Below are positions 31,501-40,716 of a stretch of DNA of 64,000 nt, piece by piece. Origin of the DNA: Tanypteryx hageni. Taxonomy: Eukaryota; Arthropoda; Insecta; Odonata; Petaluridae. The notes beneath the pieces are model-generated. The model saw only the letters and a list, made by a program, of their open reading frames with translations, was not told the DNA's origin and searched no databases. The stretch spans positions 94,260,707 to 94,324,706 of the forward strand of contig CM054116.1 of the NCBI GenBank assembly GCA_028673005.1, given 5' to 3'. The first letter of the stretch is position 1; the number at the start of each line of letters is the position of its first letter. Both the position numbers and the translations under genes were made by a program.

Positions 31501-33519
31501 CTTTCCCCAAATTATGGGCCATGACCCAGCTCTGGGTCATGGAACATAATAAACTAGGTCACTAGGCTCATGACAACAATGTGTTTATTCATTGGATAAA
31601 CATCTGAAATTTATAAAAACTGACAAGTAAGAGACTGCCAATATTAGATTATTAATTTCTTGATATCTTATGTTTTTTTATTGCATGTTTATGAATATTC
31701 TAATCCAAGCAGTCTCTTTATGTGGGAGAAAAGGGTTGCAGAGATCAGAGTTTTTCTTGCACTGGATTGCAAGGCAAAAGTTGGATAACTCTGATTTACA
31801 TTATTATTGGTTATGTTCTGAGTAAGTTGCCTGGTTTTGAGTTGCCAAAAATTTAAATATTATTTATGACTACCTTGTCATAATATAGTAATAAGGTAGT
31901 CCATGCATAACTACAGAAAATATTTGAATCATCACGGATATGTATCATCGCGAACACAGATCATCACAATACCCCCTTGGACCCATGTATTCAATTCATC
32001 ACACTGCATATTCAAATCATCGCAAACGAATTAGCTGCAAAAATTTTTATTTAGCACATTGAACTTGCCGGCATCCAGCGTTGGAACGCAATGAGATGCC
32101 AGTTCAATGGGAGAGTATCTTCCAAGGCAATTATGGTAAGCTGAGGGAGGGGAAATTTAAGACCGAATACAGATCGCCTCTGATTGATTGGAAGATAAAA
32201 TATGCTGTCACCAGTGTGAATCCGTGTTGCGCATCTGTAAGCCAGCACAAAAAAACGGATTCCAAATTAATATTTTCTTGCCAGTTGGCACCGCCACTTT
32301 CGTTTGGGATTGCACTGTGAGTATGGTGACTGCGAAATTGTGCTTTATCTAGTTTTCAAAGCAATAATTTTATTTAATCAAGTTTTATGATGTAATTTGC
32401 GATGGGATTGTGATTACAGATTAAATCCTAGCTAATTATAATGGAGACCTTGGATCATCGCAAATACCGCCGCATTACCGCGATGATTCGAATACAGTCT
32501 GTATGTATAAATTGTAAACAAAAATGTTGGCCATTTGCTTGTCATCATTTTGTTAATTACTTTTGCTTTTAAATTCTGATTTTTGCTAAGTTTGCAAATA
32601 ATTTGTGCTGCTAAAAATAAAATTTGGAAGGTCTTTTTCTGTAATTTAAAAATATTGCTTTACTGTGCTAAAAGGTTACATAAGTCCCACTTGAATTTTG
32701 TATTTTTGCCGTATTTACTTAAATATCATATCTGCATAAGATTGATTTAAATCCTGAAATTTATTTTTTATAATTTTTTAGGTGAAATCTAATGAATTTG
32801 AAAATGATGGTGGTGATGATCAGCCTACTCCTGGAGCAGAAGAAGTTATTGCTTTCAATTCACAGAACTATTATAAATGTTCTGATTGTGTAGCTGTTTT
32901 CCATGATGACTACAGTTTTAAAAGTCATATATCAAGTGGTCTATGCTCATCATCATATATCTGTTCTGTTTGTAACGAGTCTTTCTTAAACAGTGTATGT
33001 CTAATGGAACACCATGTCAGCTACCATACCCCCATTAGAAATAATGAAATGTGCCGAAAAGAAAATGCACAAGATAATAACGAATCAGTCATTGATGAAA
33101 ATTATTCCGAAGAATATTGTCCATCATTAAAAAATGATGAAATTTTCCAAAAAGATTACTCAAAAGAATTCCAAGCATCACTAAGTAAGGAGATGTGCCA
33201 GAAAAGCTATTCTCAAGATTGTGACTTGAATAACCACAGTTTGGCCCTTATAATGAAACGAGGTTTTGTCTGTGATAAGTGTGGCTCTTGTTTCAGAAAG
33301 AAAATAATTTTTGAGCATCATTTGATGAAATATCATGCACAAAAACTCTCCTTCACTTGTGGTGTATGCACAAAAACTTTTCTAACCAAAGGAGGTCTGA
33401 AGGAGCATCTAGTTGTCCATTCGACAGAAAGGCCATTTATGTGTGATATTTGTGGCAGTGCTTTCAAGTTGAGGAAAAAATTGTTAAGACACATAAGAAA
33501 CTGTCACAGTGAAAAGTAA
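19375..33519 (+). CDS. ZAD C2H2 zinc-finger protein, five exons (paralogue 2)
   Basis: Exons 19375-19530, 20315-20455, 25840-26089, 31228-31421 and 32782-33519 give 492 aa. Phases are 0, 0, 1, 0 and every junction keeps frame. The ZAD domain (residues about 16-80) carries LCRLCLLH and GLPEGICFDC and is very like paralogue 1. The linker is encoded by two exons instead of one and is not alignable by eye. Residues 248-492 resemble the last exon of paralogue 1, with five fingers starting at about 280; about 55 extra Glu/Asp/Ser/Lys-rich residues separate finger 2 from finger 3. The C-terminal fingers are nearly the same as in paralogue 1, including CGSAFKLRKKLLRH. A putative nuclear regulator. 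Introns 2 and 3 exceed 5 kb because of transposons. Exons 3 and 4 rest on splice-site and phase logic only. Poly(A) signal AATAAA at 33817. A second ATG directly follows the first (19378). Confidence 0.87.
20315..20455 (+). CDS. ZAD gene 2, exon 2
   Basis: 47 codons, the same length as exon 2 of paralogue 1, with GDGLPEGICFDC; acceptor TTTTAG, donor GTGAGT, phase 0. Confidence 0.87.
22268..22499 (-). pseudogene. hAT transposase C-terminal fragment
   Basis: The minus-strand reading STMNRLIIKLRNRIGQETLQ resembles the dimerisation region of hAT transposases. The fragment is cut off at its 5' side by the Tigger terminal repeat at 22498, and I found no clear continuation beyond 24950. Confidence 0.65.
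22498..24950 (-). mobile_element. Tigger-type DNA transposon, apparently intact, 2.45 kb
   Basis: The terminal repeats begin CAGTGGAACCTCGCTTAACG; about 24 bp at the two ends are identical in inverted orientation. TA lies on each side (22496-22497, 24951-24952). Further CTCGTTATGCGAA-type subterminal repeats are present near the right end. It encodes one long uninterrupted transposase on the minus strand. It sits inside a hAT element within intron 2 of ZAD gene 2, opposite to that gene's direction. Confidence 0.96.
22807..24480 (-). CDS. Tigger transposase, full-length ORF (557 aa)
   Basis: The open frame extends upstream to 24816, but the likely start is the ATG at 24480-24478 (MSPKKKPQGDSYKRIKI), the usual beginning of Tigger1-like proteins and directly before the DNA-binding region. 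Domains in order: an N-terminal helix-turn-helix (about residues 8-60, with NRSTSTICTILKNKDKI); a CENP-B-like second DNA-binding domain (about 75-160, GSRGWFEKFKRRTGI); then the DDE_1 catalytic core with all three aspartates in NCDETGLFWKKMP, LVMDNAPAHP and TPLLQPMDQQVI. An acidic region follows, then a basic tail ending KQMSLDSFLVKKN, with a PIP-box-like QMSLDSFL. No stop or frameshift was seen, so the enzyme could be active. It would act in the nucleus on the element's own terminal repeats. Confidence 0.95.
   Translation of the reverse strand: MSPKKKPQGDSYKRIKITVEMKHKINEKREQGVSVADLARTYNRSTSTICTILKNKDKIKEIDASKGVTRISTQRLRILDDVERLLLIWINEKQLQGDTINENIICEKAKVIFADLVKKTPGSSTAEEEVFKGSRGWFEKFKRRTGIHSVVRHGEAVSSDAKAAENFIGDFKKLVDSEGYLPQQVFNCDETGLFWKKMPKRTYITAEENALPGHKPMKDRLTLLFCANASGDLKIKPLLVYHSETPRAFKKCKVQKSRLNVMWSSNNKAWVTCDLFTDWINEVFGPSVKKYLLDMNLPLQILLVMDNAPAHPPGLQDDLLEEFKFIKIQFLPPNTTPLLQPMDQQVISNFKKLYSKALFECCFEVTEGTYLTLREFWKYHFHIVACLKMIEKVWEGVTKRTLTSAWKKLWPESILECDFEGFETVPVEPVVNEIVSLAKIMGLEVDNKDIDELVEEHSQELTTEELMELHCVSQQEVVEESLSEEEVTANQQSSGAIREMLKAWETVASYIEKHHPNKAVAMRATNLFNDNAVSHFHQILKRRQKQMSLDSFLVKKN
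25840..26089 (+). CDS. ZAD gene 2, exon 3 (linker)
   Basis: 83 codons plus one base after the acceptor CCCTCAG, reading CSTIQTGLMTLKEETGNEID and onward. Donor AG/GTGATT, phase 1. Supported by frame, splice sites and composition only. Confidence 0.7.
26330..28190 (+). mobile_element. non-LTR retrotransposon (LINE) fragment, 5'-truncated
   Basis: A decayed reverse transcriptase on the + strand lies in intron 3 of ZAD gene 2. Recognisable are RKIRECWIKEEMIKKMEERR (26344), DVRNSWKDYIEELYAKD (26641), DYRTISLISPATKVILRILN (26968), a QFMFRKGYGTKGAIEVMR block (27073), the catalytic-site version RFADDK (about 27444-27461), and a C-terminal block near 27857-28170 with the RRRNGWV-like pattern typical of this LINE group. 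Several frameshifts and stops occur. It resembles the endonuclease/reverse-transcriptase LINEs common in insects (RTE- or Jockey-like); the endonuclease part is missing. Confidence 0.85.
26487..27380 (+). pseudogene. LINE reverse transcriptase remnant
   Basis: Two open stretches (26487-26816 and 26928-27380) cover the region before the fingers and the palm of the polymerase. The second breaks shortly before the expected VRQGC-like segment and the FADD motif appears in a further frame. Not functional. Confidence 0.8.
28726..28783. repeat. 57-bp sequence repeated at 29886-29940
   Basis: The block contains GACTTCCTAATCTCAATCTT, is preceded by CT-rich sequence, and recurs on the other side of the Tigger derivative. 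The copies differ at a few bases. The transposon therefore landed at the end of one unit of a CT-rich tandem-like array. Confidence 0.8.
28784..29805 (-). mobile_element. Tigger deletion derivative, 1.0 kb
   Basis: The left end CACCCAGACCCCTCTTTGCG pairs with the right end CGCAAAGCGAGGTCTGGGTG, with TA on both sides (28782-28783, 29806-29807). The minus strand keeps only the acidic C-terminal part of a Tigger-like transposase. Confidence 0.88.
29143..29448 (-). pseudogene. Tigger transposase C-terminal fragment
   Basis: HIDEFFASHNQEMSNKELMQ corresponds in pattern to DIDELVEEHSQELTTEELME of the intact Tigger transposase in this window. The DNA-binding and catalytic parts are gone. Confidence 0.75.
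29808..30075. repeat. (CT)n-rich low-complexity tract
   Basis: Long runs of CTCTCT, CCCTCTCTCTCAC and related units, interrupted by the 29886-29940 copy of the 57-bp block. Confidence 0.9.
31228..31421 (+). CDS. ZAD gene 2, exon 4 (linker)
   Basis: Two bases complete the split codon, followed by 64 codons (KAKQNKQIKGNLGKCSTAPP and onward). Acceptor CTTATAG, donor GTAAGT, phase 0 at the end. A Lys- and Gly-rich segment, not recognised as a domain. Confidence 0.65.
31498..31793. mobile_element. hAT-type MITE, 296 bp, in intron 4
   Basis: The left end CAGCTTTCCCCAAATTATGG has the usual form of hAT MITE ends. The right end ATAACTCTG is decayed. Flanks TTTTATAT and ATTTACAT match at 6 of 8 positions, so this is an old copy. 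Confidence 0.55.
31916..32501. mobile_element. TA-flanked MITE, 586 bp, in intron 4
   Basis: The left end CAGAAAATATTTGAATCATC pairs with the inverted right end GATGATTCGAATACAGTCTG, TA on both sides (31914-31915, 32502-32503). Repeats of ATCATCGC occur near both ends. Probably a nonautonomous Tc1/mariner- or pogo-type element. Confidence 0.7.
32782..33519 (+). CDS. ZAD gene 2, exon 5 (five zinc fingers)
   Basis: 245 codons plus TAA after the acceptor TTTTTAG. The five fingers align one to one with those of paralogue 1, apart from the roughly 55-residue insertion after finger 2. Confidence 0.92.
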   Translation: MKSNEFENDGGDDQPTPGAEEVIAFNSQNYYKCSDCVAVFHDDYSFKSHISSGLCSSSYICSVCNESFLNSVCLMEHHVSYHTPIRNNEMCRKENAQDNNESVIDENYSEEYCPSLKNDEIFQKDYSKEFQASLSKEMCQKSYSQDCDLNNHSLALIMKRGFVCDKCGSCFRKKIIFEHHLMKYHAQKLSFTCGVCTKTFLTKGGLKEHLVVHSTERPFMCDICGSAFKLRKKLLRHIRNCHSEK

Positions 33520-33522
33520 TCT

Positions 33523-34227
33523 ACGCTTGTATTCATTCCAGTTGTTTTAATGTTTCATTATTGTATATAGCCACAGCTTTTCATCATTTCCTCTTTTCCA
33601 AAGTATTTAAACTCCATCTTATTTTTATTTTTCCACTTTTTGTATTCTAATCTGATGTTATCATTTAATATTTTTGAACTTTTCTGCTATAATAGTTTCA
33701 ATCACCAATATAATTATTAATTTTTTCCAGGTTATCTCATTCAATGATTCTTTTCATAAGTAATATTTAACGTATCATTCCATTGTGTGTTTGTTACTTA
33801 TTTAATTTTGAATCCAAATAAAAAAATCTAGTTATTTTACCTTACCTATATTCATTTTTCCTTTTCTGATTTTCTTCTCATTCCTTTTATGCTACATTTT
33901 CATCTTATAACTCTCTATGGCTTTAAGTATGAATTAATCATTTGCTTATGCTAAGTGCATCAAACCAGGGCCATGGCATAGACATCTCCCATCTGAAGTG
34001 AAAAGATGGTACCCAGGGATAAAGATTGGCGATGGCAATGATGTAATGCCACCCTTAGATAAGTACTGTATGAGGTGGTCACATTTAAAACTTGGACCTA
34101 CATAAAAAATAAAGAAAATGGAATGTATTGATCATACATATAAGTTAAACAACTCCACATAGTAAATTCTCATCCTCTAATGCCATGAGGGCATTGTATT
34201 TAGTTATTCATTTAAAATGGATGAATA
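33523..34227. other. 3' flank of ZAD gene 2
   Basis: AT-rich, with AATAAA at 33817-33822 as the likely poly(A) signal. Nothing else recognised. Confidence 0.5.
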
Positions 34228-34235
34228 GCCTAAAA

Positions 34236-34505
34236 TAGTGGTTTCCAAGCTTTTTGTAGGCACCCTTTCTATGATAAACCAAATTTTGCAACACTTCCAC
34301 CTTGATACAATGTTTTATATTCGTACATACTGGAATCGTAACATTTGGACACATCCATTTGTTAGTACTTACACTATAATCAATTTATTAGAGGAAAAAT
34401 TGTTGCCCTAATTACCTATCAACACATCCAAATTGTTAATTTGCTCACTAAACAAGCTTTTTTTGGCACCCCAATGGGCAACAGCACCCAGTTTGGCAAC
34501 CACTG
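34236..34505. mobile_element. hAT-type MITE, 270 bp
   Basis: Left end TAGTGGTTTCCAAGC and right end TTTGGCAACCACTG are inverted copies. The flanks GCCTAAAA (34228-34235) and GCCTGAAA (34506-34513) differ at one position. Confidence 0.85.
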
Positions 34506-34513
34506 GCCTGAAA

Positions 34514-35172
34514 ACTTAAAATTTACATTGTGGAGAATTAAATGTTACTTCTATGTGTAACTGAATGTACTATGGAAATATAATTCAAGATATTGTGACA
34601 AATGTGTATTTGGATTATAAATTTAAAGTAAGCAGATATTATTACTTACAGAAAGGGACCATTTGTTGGAAAAGGACAAAATGAGAAAAAAATAGAAATT
34701 ATATTAAATAAGCAACCTTTCGTACCAAGGATGGCTTAATATAACATATAATAATGAGGTATTTTCTGACAACTGAGTCACATATTTCCATCATTATTTA
34801 CGTTTATCCAAGCATAAAAAAGGTCAATGATAAATGAGAATTATTATCAAAAATGCCATTGGACTATGTTGACAAAAATTTAAGAAAAACTTACTTTATC
34901 GTATAGGGTTTCTAATCTTTTAAACTAATTGAGATCAAGGGTGGTGCAGATATATAAAAATTTGGTTAGCTGGGCATCAAAGAGATATAGATATATCATC
35001 AAGTAGGAACACATATTTACAATAAACAGTAAATGTTGGATAATTAGAACTGCTATATTCAAGCCTGGATTTATGCACCCATGACAAGAGAAGTAATTAA
35101 TTGCAGTAATGGAGAGCTCATAGTTCTACTTGGGGCAATTTTGAGAAACATTGAAAATGTTAATATTTGCAA
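34514..35172. other. AT-rich intergenic stretch, nothing recognised
   Basis: No ORF, RNA gene or transposon end was recognised. Confidence 0.5.
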
Positions 35173-35174
35173 TA

Positions 35175-36715
35175 CACTACCTTTTTGAACTTCATGTTCG
35201 CGAATTTGCACTTCGCGACATTTTTGTGAACATTACTTGTTCCGCGACGATTATTTGCATTTCGCGTAAACCGTTTGCGATTCCAGCAAGCGTGAACTCC
35301 CTCTACATATTTGTTTCGAAGTTGAGTTGAAACTTTGGCATGCTAAAAAAGGACTTATTATATTTTAAATGCTCATTATTAGCAGTTTTTGAAATAAACA
35401 AATGTGATAACTCTCGACTTAATTATTTTGTAGCTCAGTTTGAACTTCACCGCCAACGTCGCTATTTTCAATGATGAATGAAACTTTAGTTTAGGATTTA
35501 AAGAAATGCCATCGTTTTGGAATGTAAGATTTTCATTTGCTATTATATTTGTATTTTGAACGTAATTTAAGGAAACGTTATTTTGCTTTGTTAGGTTTTT
35601 ATTTTTTATTACGAATTTTTAATGTAAATCTAAGAATTACTATCATCATGTAATGTAAGATTTTTTACCGCGTATTTTGAACGTGATTACTAAAAGAAAT
35701 GTGACGTATTTTGAAAAATTAAAGGAAATGTTATCACTTTCTTACGCTAGGTTTTGATTTTCCGTTACGCAATTCGAACGTAATTAATAAATGAAATATT
35801 ACCACTTTTAAATGTTAGTTTTTTTGCGGCTTGTAATGTTTGTTTCTGAATCTAAGAAAACATCCGTGCATCACGTACTCAAAATTCCATTTCAGTAGTT
35901 CATCAATTTAAATGAAAGCATTTCCTTGGAATGAACGAAGAAGATCGAAAACAGCATGCGAAAATTTGCTGGAAGTGCACAAATGCCTAAATAAGTGTAA
36001 TCGCTTTGTAATGCTGGGTTTTCATTTGCTATTACGCGTTTTGAAGATAATTAAAACAATTTTTGAACTTTATGATGATAGGTTTTCATTTGCTTTTACT
36101 TTCTGGTCTGTTTATGATACATGAATTTTGTAGGTTGGCTGGGAACCGTACTACGGCTTCGTGCACAAATGACGTCACGCCGATTTTTGACCCCTCCCCC
36201 ATGTCACACTTTGTCATGGTGACTCTACTCCCCCCCCCAAAATGACGTCACGCTCCGAGAATATTTTCCCAGATTCATGCAATGTTTTTTTCACAGCAAA
36301 TTTTTAGTGCTTTTCATCAATGCTGAAAAGCACTATTATCTTCGTGATGTCCGTCCGTACGCATATATCAGGGAAGAATTGTTTTAACCGATTTCAACCA
36401 AATTTGGTACATACAATCTTCACATAAAATAATGACCAATGTGACATACTTTGACCGAATCGACTTAGCAGGGATGCCACGGGTTAATATTCCTCGCTTT
36501 TGTGAAAGTGACGTCACGGATGCCTCGACTCCCCCTTGTCACACATTATCACGCTTGATCAAACCCCCCTCCCCCTAACTGCGTGACGTCATTTGTGCAC
36601 GAAGCCTACCATTATTACATTGCGTCGTATGGGAAAATAGGACTTGCACTTCGCGAATTTGCATTTCGCATCAATTTTCCGGAACCAATTATTCGCTAAG
36701 TTCAAAAAGGTAGTG
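35175..36715. mobile_element. Tc1/mariner-like nonautonomous element, 1.54 kb
   Basis: The perfect 18-bp terminal inverted repeats CACTACCTTTTTGAACTT lie inside TA duplications (35173-35174, 36716-36717). Both subterminal regions carry several TTCGCGAA/ACTTCGCGA motifs. No transposase recognised. A smaller element is nested at 36155-36606. Confidence 0.9.
36155..36606. mobile_element. nested TIR element with TGACGTCA motifs, 452 bp
   Basis: The left end GGCTTCGTGCACAAATGACG pairs perfectly with the right end CGTCATTTGTGCACGAAGCC. The flanks share TAC, which could be a 3-bp target duplication. The interior has a perfect 11-bp hairpin (AGTGCTTTTCA, 36306-36334) and the phrase GATTTCAACCAAATTTGGTA. 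Superfamily not assigned. Confidence 0.8.
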
Positions 36716-36717
36716 TA

Positions 36718-37536
36718 TTGAAAAATAACACTGACCTTATAGCTTTATATATGGACAGAAAATTATGGTAAATTTAATTAGGTACTATAAAAATTTCTCT
36801 ATAAACAATATTCATTATAACTGATTGTCCATCTGGTTTTATTACATTCAGTTGGTCGAAATTGCGTACTCTTGTTGATGCTACATTCAATAGTCTGTGG
36901 GAAAATATCAGCTGTGTTAATAAGAACCCAATTTTGTTGACTGTCTGAGCATGACTTATTTATTTATAGTTATTGCAAATGCTGGTATTCCCCATACCTC
37001 CATTTCCCTGCTTGCCCTTACTCTTCTTCCACTCTACGACAAAGTGCCATCTGAATGTGCAGCTAATAATAACCTCCCGTCCCTCCTCCTAATCATGAGT
37101 AGAGAACATTATCAGCGACAATCGGATTACCATGGTGGCAAAAAATTTTGCTTAAAAAAATCTTAGTTTTGTTGCTAAAAGCACAATTTTGTCAGATTCA
37201 GCCGGTATTTGAAATTAATAGGTATGAAAATAAAACTTCCTTCTTTTCTATGAACCTGGGCTCAAGTCCAGACTTTGTATCTTGATTTTAAGTAATTTTA
37301 GTGCAAATAAAAAATATGTGTATCCTCACTCCCATTTAATCAAATGGAAGAAAGGAAAAGAAAATGTTTAAAATTTTATTTTATTGGGGCAGTTGGAATT
37401 ATAAACCTCCCTAGAACTCATTGTTGGTCACCCTGAATAATCAGTGAGATTTTGGTTGAAATCAGCCTTGCTGGTTGGACCTCTGGACAGAAACAATTTC
37501 TTTAATAGTATTATGAAGCCATATTCAAAGCTTGCA
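36718..37536. other. intergenic stretch, nothing recognised
   Basis: No coding sequence or transposon end was recognised. Confidence 0.5.
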
Positions 37537-37540
37537 TTAA

Positions 37541-39078
37541 CCCTGCACATTGGTGCGGCGTTTGTGAGATGCCATCAAACTTTTAATTCATAAGTGTAAG
37601 CAAACCTATAGTCCAAGTACATAGAAGCGTCATCTACCTTTAAAGAAATATAAACTGATGTAGGTAATGCCCATAGATCAGGGTTAGTCTCTTTTGTTCG
37701 CTTGTAAGAAGAGTATCACTTTTAGGTTCTCTCTTCTGGCGCATCTCAGATGCCACACGACCTTTCCTGTCGCTAACAGGTAAATTATTTTACTCAACGT
37801 TTGTTGCTGTAATTTTTATTTTTCGTGGACTTATGCTATTATTTTATTTCTAGATATTTGAAAAATGTAAAAACAAAAGAGTTTTAAACCTTGCTGTTGA
37901 TAACGATGTGCAGTTATTGCATCAGTGGATTGACGAAGGAAGTGAAGAGAATTCAGAGGGGGAAGAATTCAGTGACCAAGCAAACCGAATAAGTACGGCA
38001 TAAAAATATTTGCTCTGGTGGATGCTTGAATGTGCTATACAGCTAATCTTGAAATATACACTGGTAAACAGCCTGAAGGCCCACTTCAAATAAGCAATAC
38101 ACCTGGCGATATCAAACGTCTCAGCTCCATAATTTCAAGGACAGTATGGAATATCATAAATGATAACTGGTTCACAAGTGTAGCGCTTGCAAATGATTTA
38201 CTGATAAAATAAACTCACTCTTGTTGGAACTATCAGGAAACATAAAAGGGAGATTCTGGGATGTTTCATAGAAACAAGATCTTGAGAGGTAAGATCGAGT
38301 ATGTTTGTCTTCCAGGATAACTGCACCCTAGTTCCATACGTCCCGAAAAAGAATACAAACATATTGCTTATTTCGATGATGCCTGACAGGAGTATAGATT
38401 CTTCTACAGGAGACAAAAGAAAGCCAGACATTATTACATTTTACAATGCTACAAAATCAGGTGTTGATACTGTCGACCAATTCTGCAGCACTTACGATGT
38501 TGCGAGGAAAACAAATAGATGGCTGATGGTCATGATGTACAGCATGCTGAATGTGGCTGGGATAAATTCCCAAATTATTTATCATTGCAACAACCAAAAT
38601 TATGGCAATGTGAGACATAATTTTTTTGAAAATATTGGCCTGTGAACTGGCCAAAGACTTTCTATGTATTCGTTCACAGTACTCTTACCAAAAGAACTCA
38701 AACGGAATATTCAATGTCTTCTCCTGGAACCCTTGAACGTGCAACACCTGTAGAAGATAGTACTGCCCAAAAAGGCAAAGGTATTATAAATGTGGGCAAC
38801 CAAAAAAGAGGTATACACAATATAAATGCAGAAACTGCAATAATTATATTTGCTTGGAGCATGCACAACAAATTTGTTCCGATTCCTAAATTTGGTATAT
38901 CAAAATTTGATCTTTTATTTTTTATATGTTTAGGATTAATATATTTCATAATATTATTTAATTGTTTATATTAATGCACGACATTAATCCCTATAAAATT
39001 ATAATTATAAACCATATAGAATAGGTACTCACGGAAGAAAACGTTTCTGTAACATTTGGGCATGCGACCTGTGCAGGG
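37541..39078 (+). mobile_element. piggyBac transposon, defective, 1.54 kb
   Basis: The ends CCCTGCACATTGG and the inverted CCTGTGCAGGG lie inside perfect TTAA duplications (37537-37540, 39079-39082), the hallmark of piggyBac. The transposase on the + strand is partly deleted and frame-shifted. Confidence 0.93.
37894..38889 (+). pseudogene. piggyBac transposase pseudogene
   Basis: An N-terminal acidic scrap (LLHQWIDEGSEENSEGEEFS) is followed, after a deletion of most of the first catalytic part, by NLEIYTGKQPEGPLQISNTP (about 38047), DNWFTSVALANDLLIK, TLVGTIRKHKREIL in a shifted frame, then SGVDTVDQFCSTYDVARKTN with NRWLMVMMYSMLNVAGINS (38457-38570). The C-terminal cysteine-rich domain survives in yet another frame at 38779-38889 (YKCGQPKKRY, KCRNCNNYICLEHA). 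Broken by indels; not functional. Confidence 0.9.
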
Positions 39079-39082
39079 TTAA

Positions 39083-40358
39083 GTATGCAGAATAATTAAT
39101 GAAATCTTAGGAAGCCCTAAAATAATCAAACTGTATTTTTGCTGATTTTGATCTAAAATACAGTAAATAAGAACAAATTTCATGGAATTTCAAATAATAC
39201 AATTTCCATTAGCAAAATAACAGTGTAAAATTTTATTTTTCAAAAGGCAATTTCCATAAATTTCAACAGTTCATATTTTTACCATCACAAATCTTGTCTT
39301 TCTCCTAAAAAAGGGATGCAAATATATAACAGGCTTAAAAATTATCCCTAAATGTGATTCACAAGTCACTAGAATTAGAATAAAAACACGTTCACAATGA
39401 TAAGTATATCTGCTTCAGAGAAACAGAAGTATAAAAAAAATATTTATTCATATAAAATGAGTATACCTGTTTGTTCTATTATTTGTTATGGCACTGCTGT
39501 ACAACTTAAAAAATAAACAACTAAATGATATACATTATACACAATCTCTTTTAAAAAATCATACTTCATAAACATACTCAGAACTTATCTAAAAAATTCA
39601 AAAATTGAAACTAAGCTCTCAATATTACCCAATTGTCTTCAAATGAGCAGGTATCTCCAATCCCTTAAAAAATATATTTATATATATTTATCACATAGGT
39701 CTTTTGATGCATGGGCAACAAATGTTGACTCACCTTCTTTTTTCAATTGTTGAGTAGCAAAAATGAGATGATGCAAAAATCTTTTGCTTACTTCAAACAG
39801 TAATTACAATAAAAATCTTCTTGGCCAGTTGACCAACTATTTACATACAGCAACAAGAACAAATGACAAACGGGCGTATCAAATGTTATATTGGTAAGGA
39901 GCACCTTCAGGAGAATATCACAATAGGTTGGCCATCTGTGATGCCATGGCAGAGCAGTCTGGCCAAACTGCTCTATTTCAATGTGGAAAATTACAAAATG
40001 GAGAAACAAAACCCTTTTCGTGGGTTATGTCCAAAGGAAAAACTAGGTCAAGGTGGTAAGCTTGCGCTAGGAACCAGGCACATCACAGACAGCTTGTATT
40101 TGGGCCGAGACCAGCAACAAGGCAGCACACAATCTCCGAAACCTGGGTCACCACCTGTGATGCAATCACAAAATTGTAAAGATTGGCCACGAGCAAACAC
40201 AGTAAAACAAATTAAAGTTTAGAAATAATTTTTATTGATTGAAAGCTTAGATTTTCACTGTGAAAATTAAGAGAAGAAAATATGAGGCAATTGGTCAATG
40301 AAAAACTAAACAAATGGATTACAAAGCTCAACAGACGTCATAACATTTAATGCAGTAT
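39083..40358. other. non-coding stretch, may include the oxt 3' end
   Basis: AT-rich except for a more balanced block at about 39860-40210. That block has ORFs on both strands without known similarity; on the minus strand it offers a possible last acceptor for the xylosyltransferase gene at 40156-40155. TTTATT (a minus-strand AATAAA) occurs near 39445. Confidence 0.35.
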
Positions 40359-40366
40359 GATTAGAC

Positions 40367-40647
40367 CAGGTGTCTCTAAACTATGGCCTGCGAAACGATT
40401 TTATCCAGCCCGCAGAAATTTTATTAAACATCATAAAATCAGTGTTTCCAATTTAAAAACAGGTGCATTGTACGCATTAGAATTTTTTCTTACATTTATT
40501 CACATTTACTTAGTTATATATGCATGTATGCTTAGGTATTTATAGAATAAAATATTTTAAATTTTGAAACTTTTTTTCCGATCTGGCCCGCCAAGCGCTT
40601 TCAATATTCCTATGTGGCCCTCCTCTCAAAAAGTTTGGGGACACCTG
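40367..40647. mobile_element. hAT-type MITE, 281 bp
   Basis: Left end CAGGTGTCTCTAAACT and right end AGTTTGGGGACACCTG are inverted copies with two mismatches. The perfect 8-bp duplication GATTAGAC lies at 40359-40366 and 40648-40655. Confidence 0.95.
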
Positions 40648-40716
40648 GATTAGACCATTACATTTCCTCCAAAATATTATGCTACTGTTAGTGAAAATAA
40701 AATTATATTCCAAGTA

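Noticed and set aside
39863..40222. 119-codon ORF on the + strand between piggyBac and the xylosyltransferase
   Set aside because: No recognisable family; it overlaps a region that may be the 3' end of the minus-strand gene.
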